A stretch of 64,000 bases of DNA from Gammaproteobacteria bacterium (lineage in GTDB: Bacteria > Pseudomonadota > Gammaproteobacteria > SZUA-140). Below, one piece after another: positions 42,537-51,840 of this stretch. The stretch lies in contig JACREF010000025.1 in assembly GCA_016218365.1 (NCBI GenBank), forward strand, positions 30,880 to 94,879, written 5' to 3'. Both the position numbers and the translations under genes were made by a program. The notes under the pieces are model-generated. The model did not search any database and was not told the origin of the DNA. It saw nothing but the letters and a program-made list of their open reading frames with translations. How positions within the stretch are numbered: the first letter of the stretch is position 1; every line of letters begins with the position of its first letter.

Positions 42537-43919
42537 TCAGGCCGTCTTCCTGATCGCGTCTCCGGCGTCAAGATTGCGCGCCAGCAGCGCCTTGTCGCTG
42601 ACGGCAACCGGCACGGCGATCCGCACCCGGTGATCACTGCCGGCGACCTCATGGCGCGGCGCGCCGCCCAGATCGAACATGCGCTCGAGCACAAAGCTGT
42701 GATTGCCGTCTGGCGTCAACAGCTCCAGCGAGTCGCCAACAGTGAACTTGTTCTTGGCTAGCACCTCGGCCAGACCGGTCGCAGCATCATAGCCGGTGAT
42801 CTCGGCGACAAAACGCTGTTTGTAGTTGTCGGAGCTGTTCTGCAGATAGTTCTGGTGTTCATCACTGTGATGACGCTGATAAAAACCATCGGTATAGCCG
42901 CGGTTGGCCAAGGATTCGAGCTTGCCCGGCAGGCTGAAATCAAACGGCCGGCCGGCCACCGCGTCATCGATTGCCTGGCGATACAGCTGCGCGGTACGCG
43001 CGACATAATAATGCGACTTGGTGCGGCCCTCGATCTTCAGCGAATCGACACCGATCCGAACCAGCCGCTCGATGTGCTCGATGGCGCGCAGGTCCTTGGA
43101 GTTCATGATATAGGTGCCGTGTTCATCCTCGAAGATCGGCAGGAACTCACCGGGCCGTTCGCTCTCCTCCAGCAGGTAGACCTGATCGGCCAGCGAATGG
43201 CGCGGGATGTCGCCGCAACCGGACATGCTCGGCGCCGACAACAGCGAGGAGAAATCCTTGATCTTGATGATATCACCGCTGACGTCCTCGCTACCCTCGG
43301 ATACCTTGTATTGCCAGCGGCAGGAGTTGGTGCAGCTGCCCTGGTTCGGATCGCGATGGTTGAAATAACCCGACAGCAGGCAACGCCCCGAATAGGCGAT
43401 GCACAGCGCGCCGTGGACGAACACCTCGAGCTCCATGTCCGGGCAGCGCTGCTTGATCTCCTCGATCTCGTCCAGCGACAGCTCGCGCGACAGGATGACG
43501 CGCGACACGCCGACCGATTGCCAGAAGCGGACCGTGGCATGATTGACGGTATTGGACTGCACTGACAGGTGCACCGGCATCTCGGGCCAGCGCTCGCGCA
43601 CCAGCATGATCAGACCCGGATCGGCCATGATCAGCGCATCGGGGCCGAGCGCGATCACCGGCGCCATGTCCTTCATGTAGGTGTCGACCTTGCGCACATG
43701 CGGATAGATGTTGCTGGCGACGTAGAACTTCTTGCCCTGGGCATGGGCCTCTTTGATGCCGGTTGCCAGGTTGTCCTGCATAAAATCGTTGTTGCGCACC
43801 CGCAGGCTGTAGCGCGGCTGGCCGGCATACACCGCATCGGCGCCATAGGCATAGGCGTAGCGCATATTGCGCAAGGTGCCGGCCGGCGACAGCAGTTCGG
43901 GGGCCTTGGGTGCGCTCAT
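42537..43919 (-). CDS. trhP: peptidase U32 family protein, tRNA hydroxylation protein TrhP (YegQ)
   Basis: PELLSPAGTLRNMRYAYAYGADAVYAGQPRYSLRVRNNDF; ELEVFVHGALCIAYSGRCLLSGYFNHRDPNQGSCTNSCRW. Confidence 0.9.
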   Translation of the reverse strand: MSAPKAPELLSPAGTLRNMRYAYAYGADAVYAGQPRYSLRVRNNDFMQDNLATGIKEAHAQGKKFYVASNIYPHVRKVDTYMKDMAPVIALGPDALIMADPGLIMLVRERWPEMPVHLSVQSNTVNHATVRFWQSVGVSRVILSRELSLDEIEEIKQRCPDMELEVFVHGALCIAYSGRCLLSGYFNHRDPNQGSCTNSCRWQYKVSEGSEDVSGDIIKIKDFSSLLSAPSMSGCGDIPRHSLADQVYLLEESERPGEFLPIFEDEHGTYIMNSKDLRAIEHIERLVRIGVDSLKIEGRTKSHYYVARTAQLYRQAIDDAVAGRPFDFSLPGKLESLANRGYTDGFYQRHHSDEHQNYLQNSSDNYKQRFVAEITGYDAATGLAEVLAKNKFTVGDSLELLTPDGNHSFVLERMFDLGGAPRHEVAGSDHRVRIAVPVAVSDKALLARNLDAGDAIRKTA

Positions 43920-43967
43920 GGGCTATGTCCTAATCCGGGTGGGTGATCAGCCGGCAATTATAGCATT

Positions 43968-44429
43968 TTACCGCCCGGCCAGTCCGGCCGTGATCAGCTG
44001 ATGGGCCCAGTCGAAGATGGTCTGTACCCGCTCGACCAGCAGGCCACGGGCCTCGTGGTACGGCAGCCAGCGGTATTCCTCATGCTCGGGATAGCCGAGC
44101 TCGGGGCTGACCGGCAGGTCGACGGCCATCGTCGGTGCATGGGCGACATAATAGCGGGCGACCTTGTGCTGACGGTACGGCGCGGTCTCGCGATAATCAT
44201 GCCCCCAGCGGAAGTCCAGCCCAGTCAGCGTCGTCTCCTCGGTGACCTCGCGGATCGCAGCGGCCAGCGGCGTCTCGCCGGGTTCGAGCCGGCCCTTGGG
44301 GAAATCCCAGTGGCCATGGGCGCGCAGCACCAGGTAATGCGGCACCGTGTCACGGTAATGCAGCACGATGACGCCGGCCGACAGCCGCGGCGGCATCAGG
44401 GAATTTAACAGGTCGGCGCCCTGTTCCAT
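43968..44429 (-). CDS. NUDIX hydrolase (diadenosine tetraphosphatase-like)
   Basis: Nudix box GRLEPGETPLAAAIREVTEET. Confidence 0.88.
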   Translation of the reverse strand: MEQGADLLNSLMPPRLSAGVIVLHYRDTVPHYLVLRAHGHWDFPKGRLEPGETPLAAAIREVTEETTLTGLDFRWGHDYRETAPYRQHKVARYYVAHAPTMAVDLPVSPELGYPEHEEYRWLPYHEARGLLVERVQTIFDWAHQLITAGLAGR

Positions 44430-44461
44430 CCTTGCTCAGATCAGATCTTGCTTCATAGGAA

Positions 44462-44518
44462 GTAGCCTGGGTTGAACGGAGTGAAACCCGGGTTTCGCTG
44501 TCGCTCAACCCAGGCTAC
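44462..44518. repeat. Core-only copy (57 bp) of the GTAGCCTGGGTTGAAC... palindrome
   Basis: Same 57-bp core as 41424-41480 but lacks the AATGG...ACTTAAG terminal repeats. Confidence 0.9.
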
Positions 44519-44599
44519 CCCCTTAGATCATGCGTAGCGAAAGGATGGCTGGGCATTTGAGGCCGGCACCAACGCCACGGCCGTTCAGCGCGTTTTTTA

Positions 44600-44821
44600 T
44601 CACAGCTCCGGCCCGAGCACACAATCCTGCGGGATAAAGTTGCGCTCCTCCAGCGCCTCGGCCAGATCCTCCCAGTCGGCATCCGGGTTCTGCTGCTCGA
44701 TCTGGGCGATGATGGCGGTGACATGGCGGTAGGCCTCCTGGGTCTCCATGTCGGAGGGGATCTTCAGTACCCTGATCTCTTCAGGGACGGTGGCCGGCAG
44801 GATCATCAATCGGTAAGGCAT
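44600..44821 (-). CDS. hypothetical protein (73 aa)
   Basis: MPYRLMILPATVPEEIRVLKIPSDMETQEAYRHVTAIIAQIEQQ...; codon-like composition. Confidence 0.6.
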   Translation of the reverse strand: MPYRLMILPATVPEEIRVLKIPSDMETQEAYRHVTAIIAQIEQQNPDADWEDLAEALEERNFIPQDCVLGPEL

Positions 44822-44951
44822 ACGCTTCTCCATGGATCGTGACGACGGCAAGCTGCTATCATGTTAATCCGAATAGGCCCCGGATGCCACAACAGCTGCT
44901 GGCGGGTTACCATTCGCCAGATATCTGACACGACCCACAACGGAGCACTGT

Positions 44952-45800
44952 GTGAAACTGACCGCCGAGGATTTCCGCAACTGGGAACACAAATCGATCA
45001 CGCTGCTCGGCATGTCCGGGGTCGGCAAGACCCGGCTGGCGATGATGCTGCGTCACAACGGCTGGTTCCACTATTCCGGCGACTACCGGATCGGTACCCG
45101 CTACCTCGATGAACCGATCCTCGACAACATCAAGAGCAAGGCGATGGAGATCCCGTTCCTGCGCGACCTGCTGCGCACCGATTCGATCTACATCCTGAAC
45201 AACATCACCGTCGATAACCTGGCGCCGGTGTCGAGTTTCCTTGGCAAACTCGGCAACCCGGAAAAGGGTGGCCAGGCGCTGCGCGAATTCAAGCGCCGCC
45301 AGGCCCTGCATCACCAGGCCGAGATCGCGGCGATGCGTGATGTGCCGGAGTTCATCCGCAAGGCGCAGCAGATCTACGGCTACAAGCATTTCATCAATGA
45401 TGCCGGCGGCAGTGTCTGCGAACTCGATGACCCGGCGACCACCAAGGTGCTGGCCGACCATACACTGATCCTGTACATCAAGGCCACCGACAAGGACGAG
45501 AAGGAGCTGATCCGCCGCGCCGAACGCGAGCCCAAGCCGCTGTATTATCGCGAGGCCTTCCTCGACCAGCAGCTCGCCGAATACATGGCGCAGGGCCAGC
45601 TCGCCTATATCGCACAGATCGACCCCGACCAGTTCGTGCGCTGGATGTTCCCGCGGCTATTCTATTCCCGCATCCCACGCTATGAGGCGATCGCCGGCCA
45701 GTACGGCTACAGCATCACCACCGACGAGCTGTGGCAGGTCAAGTCACCGGCCGATTTCATCACCCTGGTCGAACAGGCCATCAAGCGCAAGGGCAGCTGA
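44952..45800 (+). CDS. P-loop ATPase-like protein of unknown function (GTG start)
   Basis: Walker A GMSGVGKTRL; 282 aa; 32 bp upstream of metA on the same strand. Confidence 0.8.
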   Translation: MKLTAEDFRNWEHKSITLLGMSGVGKTRLAMMLRHNGWFHYSGDYRIGTRYLDEPILDNIKSKAMEIPFLRDLLRTDSIYILNNITVDNLAPVSSFLGKLGNPEKGGQALREFKRRQALHHQAEIAAMRDVPEFIRKAQQIYGYKHFINDAGGSVCELDDPATTKVLADHTLILYIKATDKDEKELIRRAEREPKPLYYREAFLDQQLAEYMAQGQLAYIAQIDPDQFVRWMFPRLFYSRIPRYEAIAGQYGYSITTDELWQVKSPADFITLVEQAIKRKGS

Positions 45801-45832
45801 GCTGCTGACCAGTACGTAAAGGAGACCGCTAC

Positions 45833-46906
45833 ATGCCTCTGGTTGCCAATTCCGACCTCCCGACCTTCGCCCGCCTGCGCGACGAAGGTGAAACCATCCT
45901 CGGCCGCGACTTTGCCCAGCAGCAGGAGATCCGCGAGCTGCATATCGGCCTGCTGAACATGATGCCCGATGCCGCGATCGCCGCCACCGAACGGCAGTTT
46001 TTCCGGCTGGTCGGCGAAAGCAACCAGATCGCGCAGTTCTACATGCATCCGTTCACCTTGGCGGAGCTGGAGCGCTCGCCGGAAGGGCGTGCCCATGTCG
46101 CCAAATATTACAAGTCATTCGATGACATCAAGGCCCACGGCCTCGATGCGCTGATCATCACCGGCGCCAATGTCACCGGCCCCGAGTTGTCGGCGCAGCC
46201 GTTCTGGAAGCCGCTGATCGAGGTCATCGACTGGGCCTATGACAATGTCACGTCGACGCTGTGTTCGTGCCTGGCGACCCATGCGGTGATGGAGTTCCGT
46301 TATAACCAGAAACGCCGCCACCTCGGTGACAAGCGCTGGGGCGTGTATTCACATCATGTCGTCGACCGCAAACACCCGCTGGTCACCGGCGTCAACACCC
46401 GCTTCGACGTGCCGCATTCACGCTACAACCAGATCGATGCCGAACAGTTTGCCACCGCCGGCCTGCATGTACTGGTCGACAGCGAGGACGCCGGTGTCCA
46501 TCTGGCCGTCAGCGCCGACCAGTTCCGCATCGTGTTCTTCCAGGGCCACCCGGAATACGACTACACCAGCCTGCTGAAGGAATACAAACGCGAGATCAAC
46601 CGCTTTGTGCTCGGCGACCGGACCGGCTATCCGCCGTTCCCGCAGCACTATTTCACCCCGCAGAGCCAGGCCATCCTCGATGAACACCGCGAGCGCGTCA
46701 TCGAGGCGATCCAGCGCAGCAGTACGCCGCCGAACCTGCCCGAGGAACTGATCATCGGCGAACTCGACAACACCTGGCATGACACCGCCGAGGCCGTCAT
46801 CAACAACTGGATCGGCACCGTCTACCAGCTGACCAACATCGACCGCCGCCTGCCGTTCCAGCCCGGCATCAACCCCGATGACCCGCTCGGATTACGCAAG
46901 CGCTGA
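45833..46906 (+). CDS. metA: homoserine O-succinyltransferase MetA-family
   Basis: LHIGLLNMMPDAAIAATERQF; STLCSCLATHAVMEF active Cys; FFQGHPEYDYTSLLKEYKRE. Confidence 0.92.
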   Translation: MPLVANSDLPTFARLRDEGETILGRDFAQQQEIRELHIGLLNMMPDAAIAATERQFFRLVGESNQIAQFYMHPFTLAELERSPEGRAHVAKYYKSFDDIKAHGLDALIITGANVTGPELSAQPFWKPLIEVIDWAYDNVTSTLCSCLATHAVMEFRYNQKRRHLGDKRWGVYSHHVVDRKHPLVTGVNTRFDVPHSRYNQIDAEQFATAGLHVLVDSEDAGVHLAVSADQFRIVFFQGHPEYDYTSLLKEYKREINRFVLGDRTGYPPFPQHYFTPQSQAILDEHRERVIEAIQRSSTPPNLPEELIIGELDNTWHDTAEAVINNWIGTVYQLTNIDRRLPFQPGINPDDPLGLRKR

Positions 46907-46956
46907 AGCACGCAAGCATGGCTTCGATCATTTCCTCGACAATACCGCACCTGGAA

Positions 46957-48951
46957 TTAATAAAACCCGGATGGGTAGTTAGCAGCGGCATCCTCCCTGT
47001 TAATTACCCCTGCGGAGCTCTGCCATGTCTTATCAGGGCAACCGGTACCTAAGATCATTTCACTTTGACTTGATTTTGGCGCCACCACTGATGCCACGCT
47101 TGCAGGGAATGAAAATCCGTCAACTGTCAAGGTGAAGTTCCAGTTGACGGTTATCCAAACACTGGTATGGTTCGCAAACACTACCTGAGGCGGACATAAT
47201 GAGCTGATCACCTGACTGGTGATTGCATCCTGGCGATTTATCTCGGCCTTGATGTTCGCAACGGCCTGATTCCTGGCAGCCTCTCGTCCCAGCCTTTGAT
47301 TGGTGAACTGTTGCTGTCGGCGCGCGCCCTCCTCATCTGCTTTCCGCTGGTCTTCCGCGCGCTGGGCCTGATTCCGGCGCACATCTTCTTCGTATTTGCT
47401 GACGCTCTCTTTGTGCTCCTGTTCACGTTGCCGTTGCTCCTGTGCGCGGCGGTCCTGGTTATAATCGTATATAGCAGTTGTCCCTTTCAGCCCACCACCC
47501 ATCTCAATGTGACCCATGGCCGGTGGGCCGGACGCTGAAGGCTGGGACTGACTGCCACCTTGCCTGTCGTATATCACCGTTCCTGCTATCGGCGCACTGT
47601 TGGCAACAGCAGCATTTTGCCTGGCGCGCTGCTCAGCTGCGAGTGCCGCCTCACGATTGAAGGCCTCCGCCTGCGCCGCTTCGGCCTGATACGCCCTGTC
47701 CTGTTGTGCTTGCGCCAGGCGCTGTTGCGCTTGCTGCGCCAGCAATTGACGCTGCTGTTCCTCTTGCCGTGCTTGCGCGCGGTCGGCCTTGTTTTGCTCG
47801 TTTTGTGCCATCACGCCGAGCAGCGTGCCCAATGCCGCCGCCGTATCGCGCGAATCCCGCTCCCTTTTTCGCGCCAGTTCCTCCTGGTAAATTCGCGCAT
47901 CCTCAGCGGCCTTTACCTTCGCGAGCCGCTCCTGCTCGTCCTCGCGGGCCTTTGCCAGGCGTTCGCGTTCTTCCCGCGCCTGCCGCGCTGCCGGGTCCTC
48001 CTCTGCAAACTGCCCTATTGTGCCATCTTCGTTGTAGCGCTTGCCTGCAACCAGTTTGCCGAACTCGTACAGTCCTTCCTCCTTGAGATTGCCGTTAGGC
48101 CATTTAAGGGTACCCTTGCCTGAAGGTTTCACATGCACATCCAGTCGTCCTTGGTATACCTCACCGCCTGGGTAGACAACCACCTGATCGAAATTCTTAT
48201 GAGGGGCATCGTTGTCACCTACCCAGCCGATGCGCCGCACGCCATTGGCAAGCAAAAAGTCACCCTTGCCACTGACACTAGTATTAAAAAAATCTCCGCG
48301 ATGAATTTCACCATTATCAAAAAACATGGTTCCATACCCAGAGGGATATTCACCGCCATTGTTTAGAAAGCCTGAGTGAATCTTTCCAATATAGATGATC
48401 TTTCCTGTGGTGCCGTAGGTGAGTTTCAGTACATCCTTATCCGCGGCATCAATCTGGGCGAGAAGACCCAGTGCATAAACACCATATTCCTTGACCCTTG
48501 CGTCGCGTGCTTCTTTCGATGCATCCCAACTATTTCCTTCAAGGATCGTTCGTACCGCTGGCAGTTGTTCGACCTTCCTGGCGGCATCACTCAGACTGGC
48601 TGTAAAAACGTGGTTGGAGGTGACTTTCTTGCGATACCCAAAAAGGGATTTAGTACCTTCGCCCACGGCGGCCTTGAGATTGACAAGAAAGGTCTTGGCG
48701 GTAACGCATGATCTTTTCGAACCCATGATCAGATCGCAACCGGCATGGGCTGTGCATAACTTGATCTGCTCCTGGATGTCTGCGTCCTTGAGTTCTTCGC
48801 AGTTCGCGATATCAGGGCGCAACCCGGCCATAGCCGGCAGGGATAACAAAAGCAATGCGAGTATTTGGCAGGTGATTTTAAGACTTTGCCTCGCTGTTGA
48901 ATGCCTGCCTGAATTCAGGCTGCTGCGATCCCCAAATCTCAACTTCATCAC
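46957..48951 (-). CDS. exported MORN-repeat protein with Gln/Arg-rich coiled-coil and C-terminal domain
   Basis: Signal peptide ALLLLSLPAMAG; MORN-like YPSGYGTMFFDNGEIHRGDF, YPGGEVYQGRLDVHVKPSGKGTLKWPNG; long ARQEEQQRQLLAQQAQQRL stretch. Confidence 0.75.
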   Translation of the reverse strand: MMKLRFGDRSSLNSGRHSTARQSLKITCQILALLLLSLPAMAGLRPDIANCEELKDADIQEQIKLCTAHAGCDLIMGSKRSCVTAKTFLVNLKAAVGEGTKSLFGYRKKVTSNHVFTASLSDAARKVEQLPAVRTILEGNSWDASKEARDARVKEYGVYALGLLAQIDAADKDVLKLTYGTTGKIIYIGKIHSGFLNNGGEYPSGYGTMFFDNGEIHRGDFFNTSVSGKGDFLLANGVRRIGWVGDNDAPHKNFDQVVVYPGGEVYQGRLDVHVKPSGKGTLKWPNGNLKEEGLYEFGKLVAGKRYNEDGTIGQFAEEDPAARQAREERERLAKAREDEQERLAKVKAAEDARIYQEELARKRERDSRDTAAALGTLLGVMAQNEQNKADRAQARQEEQQRQLLAQQAQQRLAQAQQDRAYQAEAAQAEAFNREAALAAEQRARQNAAVANSAPIAGTVIYDRQGGSQSQPSASGPPAMGHIEMGGGLKGTTAIYDYNQDRRAQEQRQREQEHKESVSKYEEDVRRNQAQRAEDQRKADEEGARRQQQFTNQRLGREAARNQAVANIKAEINRQDAITSQVISSLCPPQVVFANHTSVWITVNWNFTLTVDGFSFPASVASVVAPKSSQSEMILGTGCPDKTWQSSAGVINREDAAANYPSGFY

Positions 48952-49098
48952 TTATTCCTCTGTAAAATATAGGTTCATTGTTATTGAGCCGGGCGACATG
49001 CCCTGGCTACGGCGTCCATGACGGGCTGCTGGGCCACAGCACTCACCGGTGTGAGTCAGGAGAATTTTAATCTTACATCTTACTCCGGGCAAAGCTAA

Positions 49099-49911
49099 TT
49101 ACTGGCCACTGGAGAGTTCTGTGAGCTGCTGCAATTCATCGGCACTAAACCCCGCCTCTAGCCGCGCCTCGACATGGAACGGCCCGCGCAGAGACGCGGT
49201 GAAATACTGTTGCAGCAGTTCGATATAGGTCTGCTGCGGATCGAGGCCGCGCTGCTGGCACAGATGGTGGTACCAGCGGTTGCCGATCGCGACATGGCCG
49301 ATCTCGTCACGCAGGATAATATCGAGGATCTCGACGCCGCGCGCATCGCCGGCGCGGGAGAGCTTGTCGCGTAGCGCCGGGTTGGCATCCAGGCCGCGCG
49401 CCTCCAGCGTGCGTGGCACCAAGGCCATGCGCACCAATGGATCATGGGCGGTCTTGCGCGCCATCGTCCACAGCCCGTCATGGGCCGGGAAGTCACCATA
49501 TTGATGACCGAGCTCGCGCAGCCGGGCCTGCAACAGTGAAAAGTGACACGCCTCCTCATCAGCGACGCGGACCCAGTCGTCGTAATAGTCAGCGGGCATG
49601 GAACGAAAGCGATAGATCGCATCCCAGGCCAGGTTGATGGCATTGAACTCGATGTGCGCCAGCGCATGGTACAGCATCGCCCGCCCCGCGCTGCTGCCGG
49701 TACGGCGCCGGCCCAGCTGGCGGGACGCGACGAGCTCGGGCCGCTCGGGTCGCCCCGGCTCCAGCGCTGCGACCGGCTCGGCATCGACCGCGCGTGACAG
49801 CCGGCCGCCGCGCCAGTCCTCGGCGGTCTGCTTGCTGAGCCGGGCCTTATAGTCGGCGTCGCTCTCGGCCAGACAGCGCTCGGCCAGCTGGTACAGGGTC
49901 GGTGTGTTCAT
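49099..49911 (-). CDS. DUF455 ferritin-like family protein
   Basis: HALAHIEFNAINLAWDAIYRF; DEEACHFSLLQARLRELGHQYGDFPAHDGLW; RDEIGHVAIGNRWY. Confidence 0.88.
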   Translation of the reverse strand: MNTPTLYQLAERCLAESDADYKARLSKQTAEDWRGGRLSRAVDAEPVAALEPGRPERPELVASRQLGRRRTGSSAGRAMLYHALAHIEFNAINLAWDAIYRFRSMPADYYDDWVRVADEEACHFSLLQARLRELGHQYGDFPAHDGLWTMARKTAHDPLVRMALVPRTLEARGLDANPALRDKLSRAGDARGVEILDIILRDEIGHVAIGNRWYHHLCQQRGLDPQQTYIELLQQYFTASLRGPFHVEARLEAGFSADELQQLTELSSGQ

Positions 49912-50014
49912 AGTTCCATTCTAGCATTACCGGTCATCAATCCCCGCCGCCGATATCGCGCCGATATCCCCCGGCCCCGCGCTTGGGTAGAATACACAGC
50001 GGTTTATTCATTTA

Positions 50015-50473
50015 ATGGAGCGCGCTGTGCCCAGAGTCCTGCTGATCGTCGCCGTGCTGGTCGCGCTGTATTATGGCCTGCGCTGGTTTTCCCGGGCCCC
50101 GACGCCGCAGGCCAGGGCGGTCATTGGCCGGTTGCTGGTGCTGGGGCTGTCCGGTCTGCTGCTGCTGTTATCGGTGCGGATGCATAACTGGCTGATCATT
50201 GCCGGTGCGGTGCTCGGCTATATCGGCTGGCGCGTCTACCGGCAACGACAACAAGCCCGGCAAGATACGTCGACGACCCCGCCGCCACCGCAAGGCGCCG
50301 CGATGACGCGTCAGCAGGCGCTGTCGGTACTGGGGCTGCAGGACGGCGCCGATGAACAATCGATCATCGACGCCCACCGCCGTCTGATACAGAAGCTGCA
50401 CCCCGACCGCGGCGGCAATGATTTTCTCGCCGCCCAGATCAACGAGGCCAAGCGCACGCTGCTCGGCGACTGA
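50015..50473 (+). CDS. membrane protein with C-terminal J-domain (DjlC/Tim14-like)
   Basis: Two TMs; LQDGADEQSIIDAHRRLIQKLHPDRGGNDFLAAQINEAKRTLL, HPD motif. Confidence 0.87.
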   Translation: MERAVPRVLLIVAVLVALYYGLRWFSRAPTPQARAVIGRLLVLGLSGLLLLLSVRMHNWLIIAGAVLGYIGWRVYRQRQQARQDTSTTPPPPQGAAMTRQQALSVLGLQDGADEQSIIDAHRRLIQKLHPDRGGNDFLAAQINEAKRTLLGD

Positions 50474-50741
50474 TGCCGTCGCTTTTCCGCCAGCACCGCC
50501 GACGGGTCGGCGGCACACGACCCGCCGCCCTGCACCCGTCACACTGAACATATACCGTCACTGTATATGCAATGCTGATGATTTGACGGACATTACTATC
50601 CGCGCCATCTATGCTGCTGATACTGGATGCCGCATGGCATATTAAATGCAGCCGTCCTGTCATCAGGTCAGCGCGTGGCAACAGCCCTCCGCACCGCCCT
50701 GACGCGCCATCTCGTTAGACTTGCAACAAGGAGGGGAACTT

Positions 50742-50903
50742 ATGTTTGACTATCTGGCAGAATCGATCTTTATATCTTTTTGTATCGGTGGCATTGCCGG
50801 GGCGATCATTGCCCTGCATCTGAGCACCCGCAACACCGTGGCCACGACCGCACGGGCCGGCGAGCTGCCGGTCAAGACCAATGACCGCTCCACGCAGCGT
50901 TGA
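50742..50903 (+). CDS. small single-TM protein (53 aa)
   Basis: Strong SD AAGGAGGGG 6-7 nt before ATG; MFDYLAESIFISFCIGGIAGAIIALHLSTRNTVA. Confidence 0.6.
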   Translation: MFDYLAESIFISFCIGGIAGAIIALHLSTRNTVATTARAGELPVKTNDRSTQR

Positions 50904-51031
50904 GCGATCACATAAGCATGGCATGGATATTGCTGTTATTAAGACGGGAGTGAACAGAGTGCCGTACCCTGCCCCCCGCTGGGTACGGCGCCACACCTTA
51001 ACGGTCTGCTTCTCTCCTCATTCTGGAACTT

Positions 51032-51059
51032 CGGGGCGCTGACCGCGCCCCGTCTTTTT
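51032..51059 (+). terminator. Rho-independent-type terminator
   Basis: Perfect 8-bp stem CGGGGCGC-TGACC-GCGCCCCG followed by TCTTTTT. Confidence 0.75.
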
Positions 51060-51071
51060 ATCACACCCACA

Positions 51072-51812
51072 CTAATCGCTGGCATCCGCCAGCAACGCGT
51101 CGATGACCTGCCCGTCCGTGCGCCTGACCACCAATAACCCGACACTGCGCCGCCCCTCGAACGAATAAAACAGGTAATCAGCCTTGCTGCCGCCATGTTT
51201 GGCGACCAGACGATCGATATCGCCCTTGATCTGCGGAAACAGCCGGATGCGCTGATCGATATCATCGGCCGCGGCCGGCAGATATGTGCCGGCGTCGCGG
51301 TAATACTCGGCATAAAACGCCAGCTTCATGCCCTGCTCCATGTCCTGCTCCACCTTGGCCATGAACGCCGGGTCATCGAACGGCAGGTCGACATAGACCA
51401 CGCGCGGTCCACCGCCCCAGCCGGTGCTGCGCAGCGACGGATCGGGCAGCTGCTGTTGATCGACGCTGCTGGCTGGCACCACGCTGAACATGGTCTTCAC
51501 CAGCGCGACATAGACCGGCCGTTCCTTGTAGGCCACCGACATCCCCCAGGCCAGCGCCAGCAGCTGCAGCACGATGATGATCGACAGGTCGACGTTCAGC
51601 CGTGGCTTGTCGCGACGATAGACGACAAAGGTGCACAGCGGTCCAAGCAAGACATCAACGAGGATGACGACCTTCAATACATCCCATACCTGCTCGATCT
51701 TGAAGTAGGGATAGGGATACCAGACAAAATAGATCAGCGCCAGACACAGCGCGATGACCAGCAGACTGAACAGCAGATGCAGCGCAAAGGCGCGCGTCTT
51801 ATCGAACCACAT
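51072..51812 (-). CDS. TfpX/TfpZ-like type IV pilin accessory protein
   Basis: N-terminal TM array YFVWYPYPYFKIEQVWDVLKVVILVDVLLGPLCTFVVYRRDKPRLNVDLSIIIVLQLLALAWG. Confidence 0.75.
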   Translation of the reverse strand: MWFDKTRAFALHLLFSLLVIALCLALIYFVWYPYPYFKIEQVWDVLKVVILVDVLLGPLCTFVVYRRDKPRLNVDLSIIIVLQLLALAWGMSVAYKERPVYVALVKTMFSVVPASSVDQQQLPDPSLRSTGWGGGPRVVYVDLPFDDPAFMAKVEQDMEQGMKLAFYAEYYRDAGTYLPAAADDIDQRIRLFPQIKGDIDRLVAKHGGSKADYLFYSFEGRRSVGLLVVRRTDGQVIDALLADASD

Positions 51813-51840
51813 CGTTCCTCCACACGATTATAGCAGCCTG

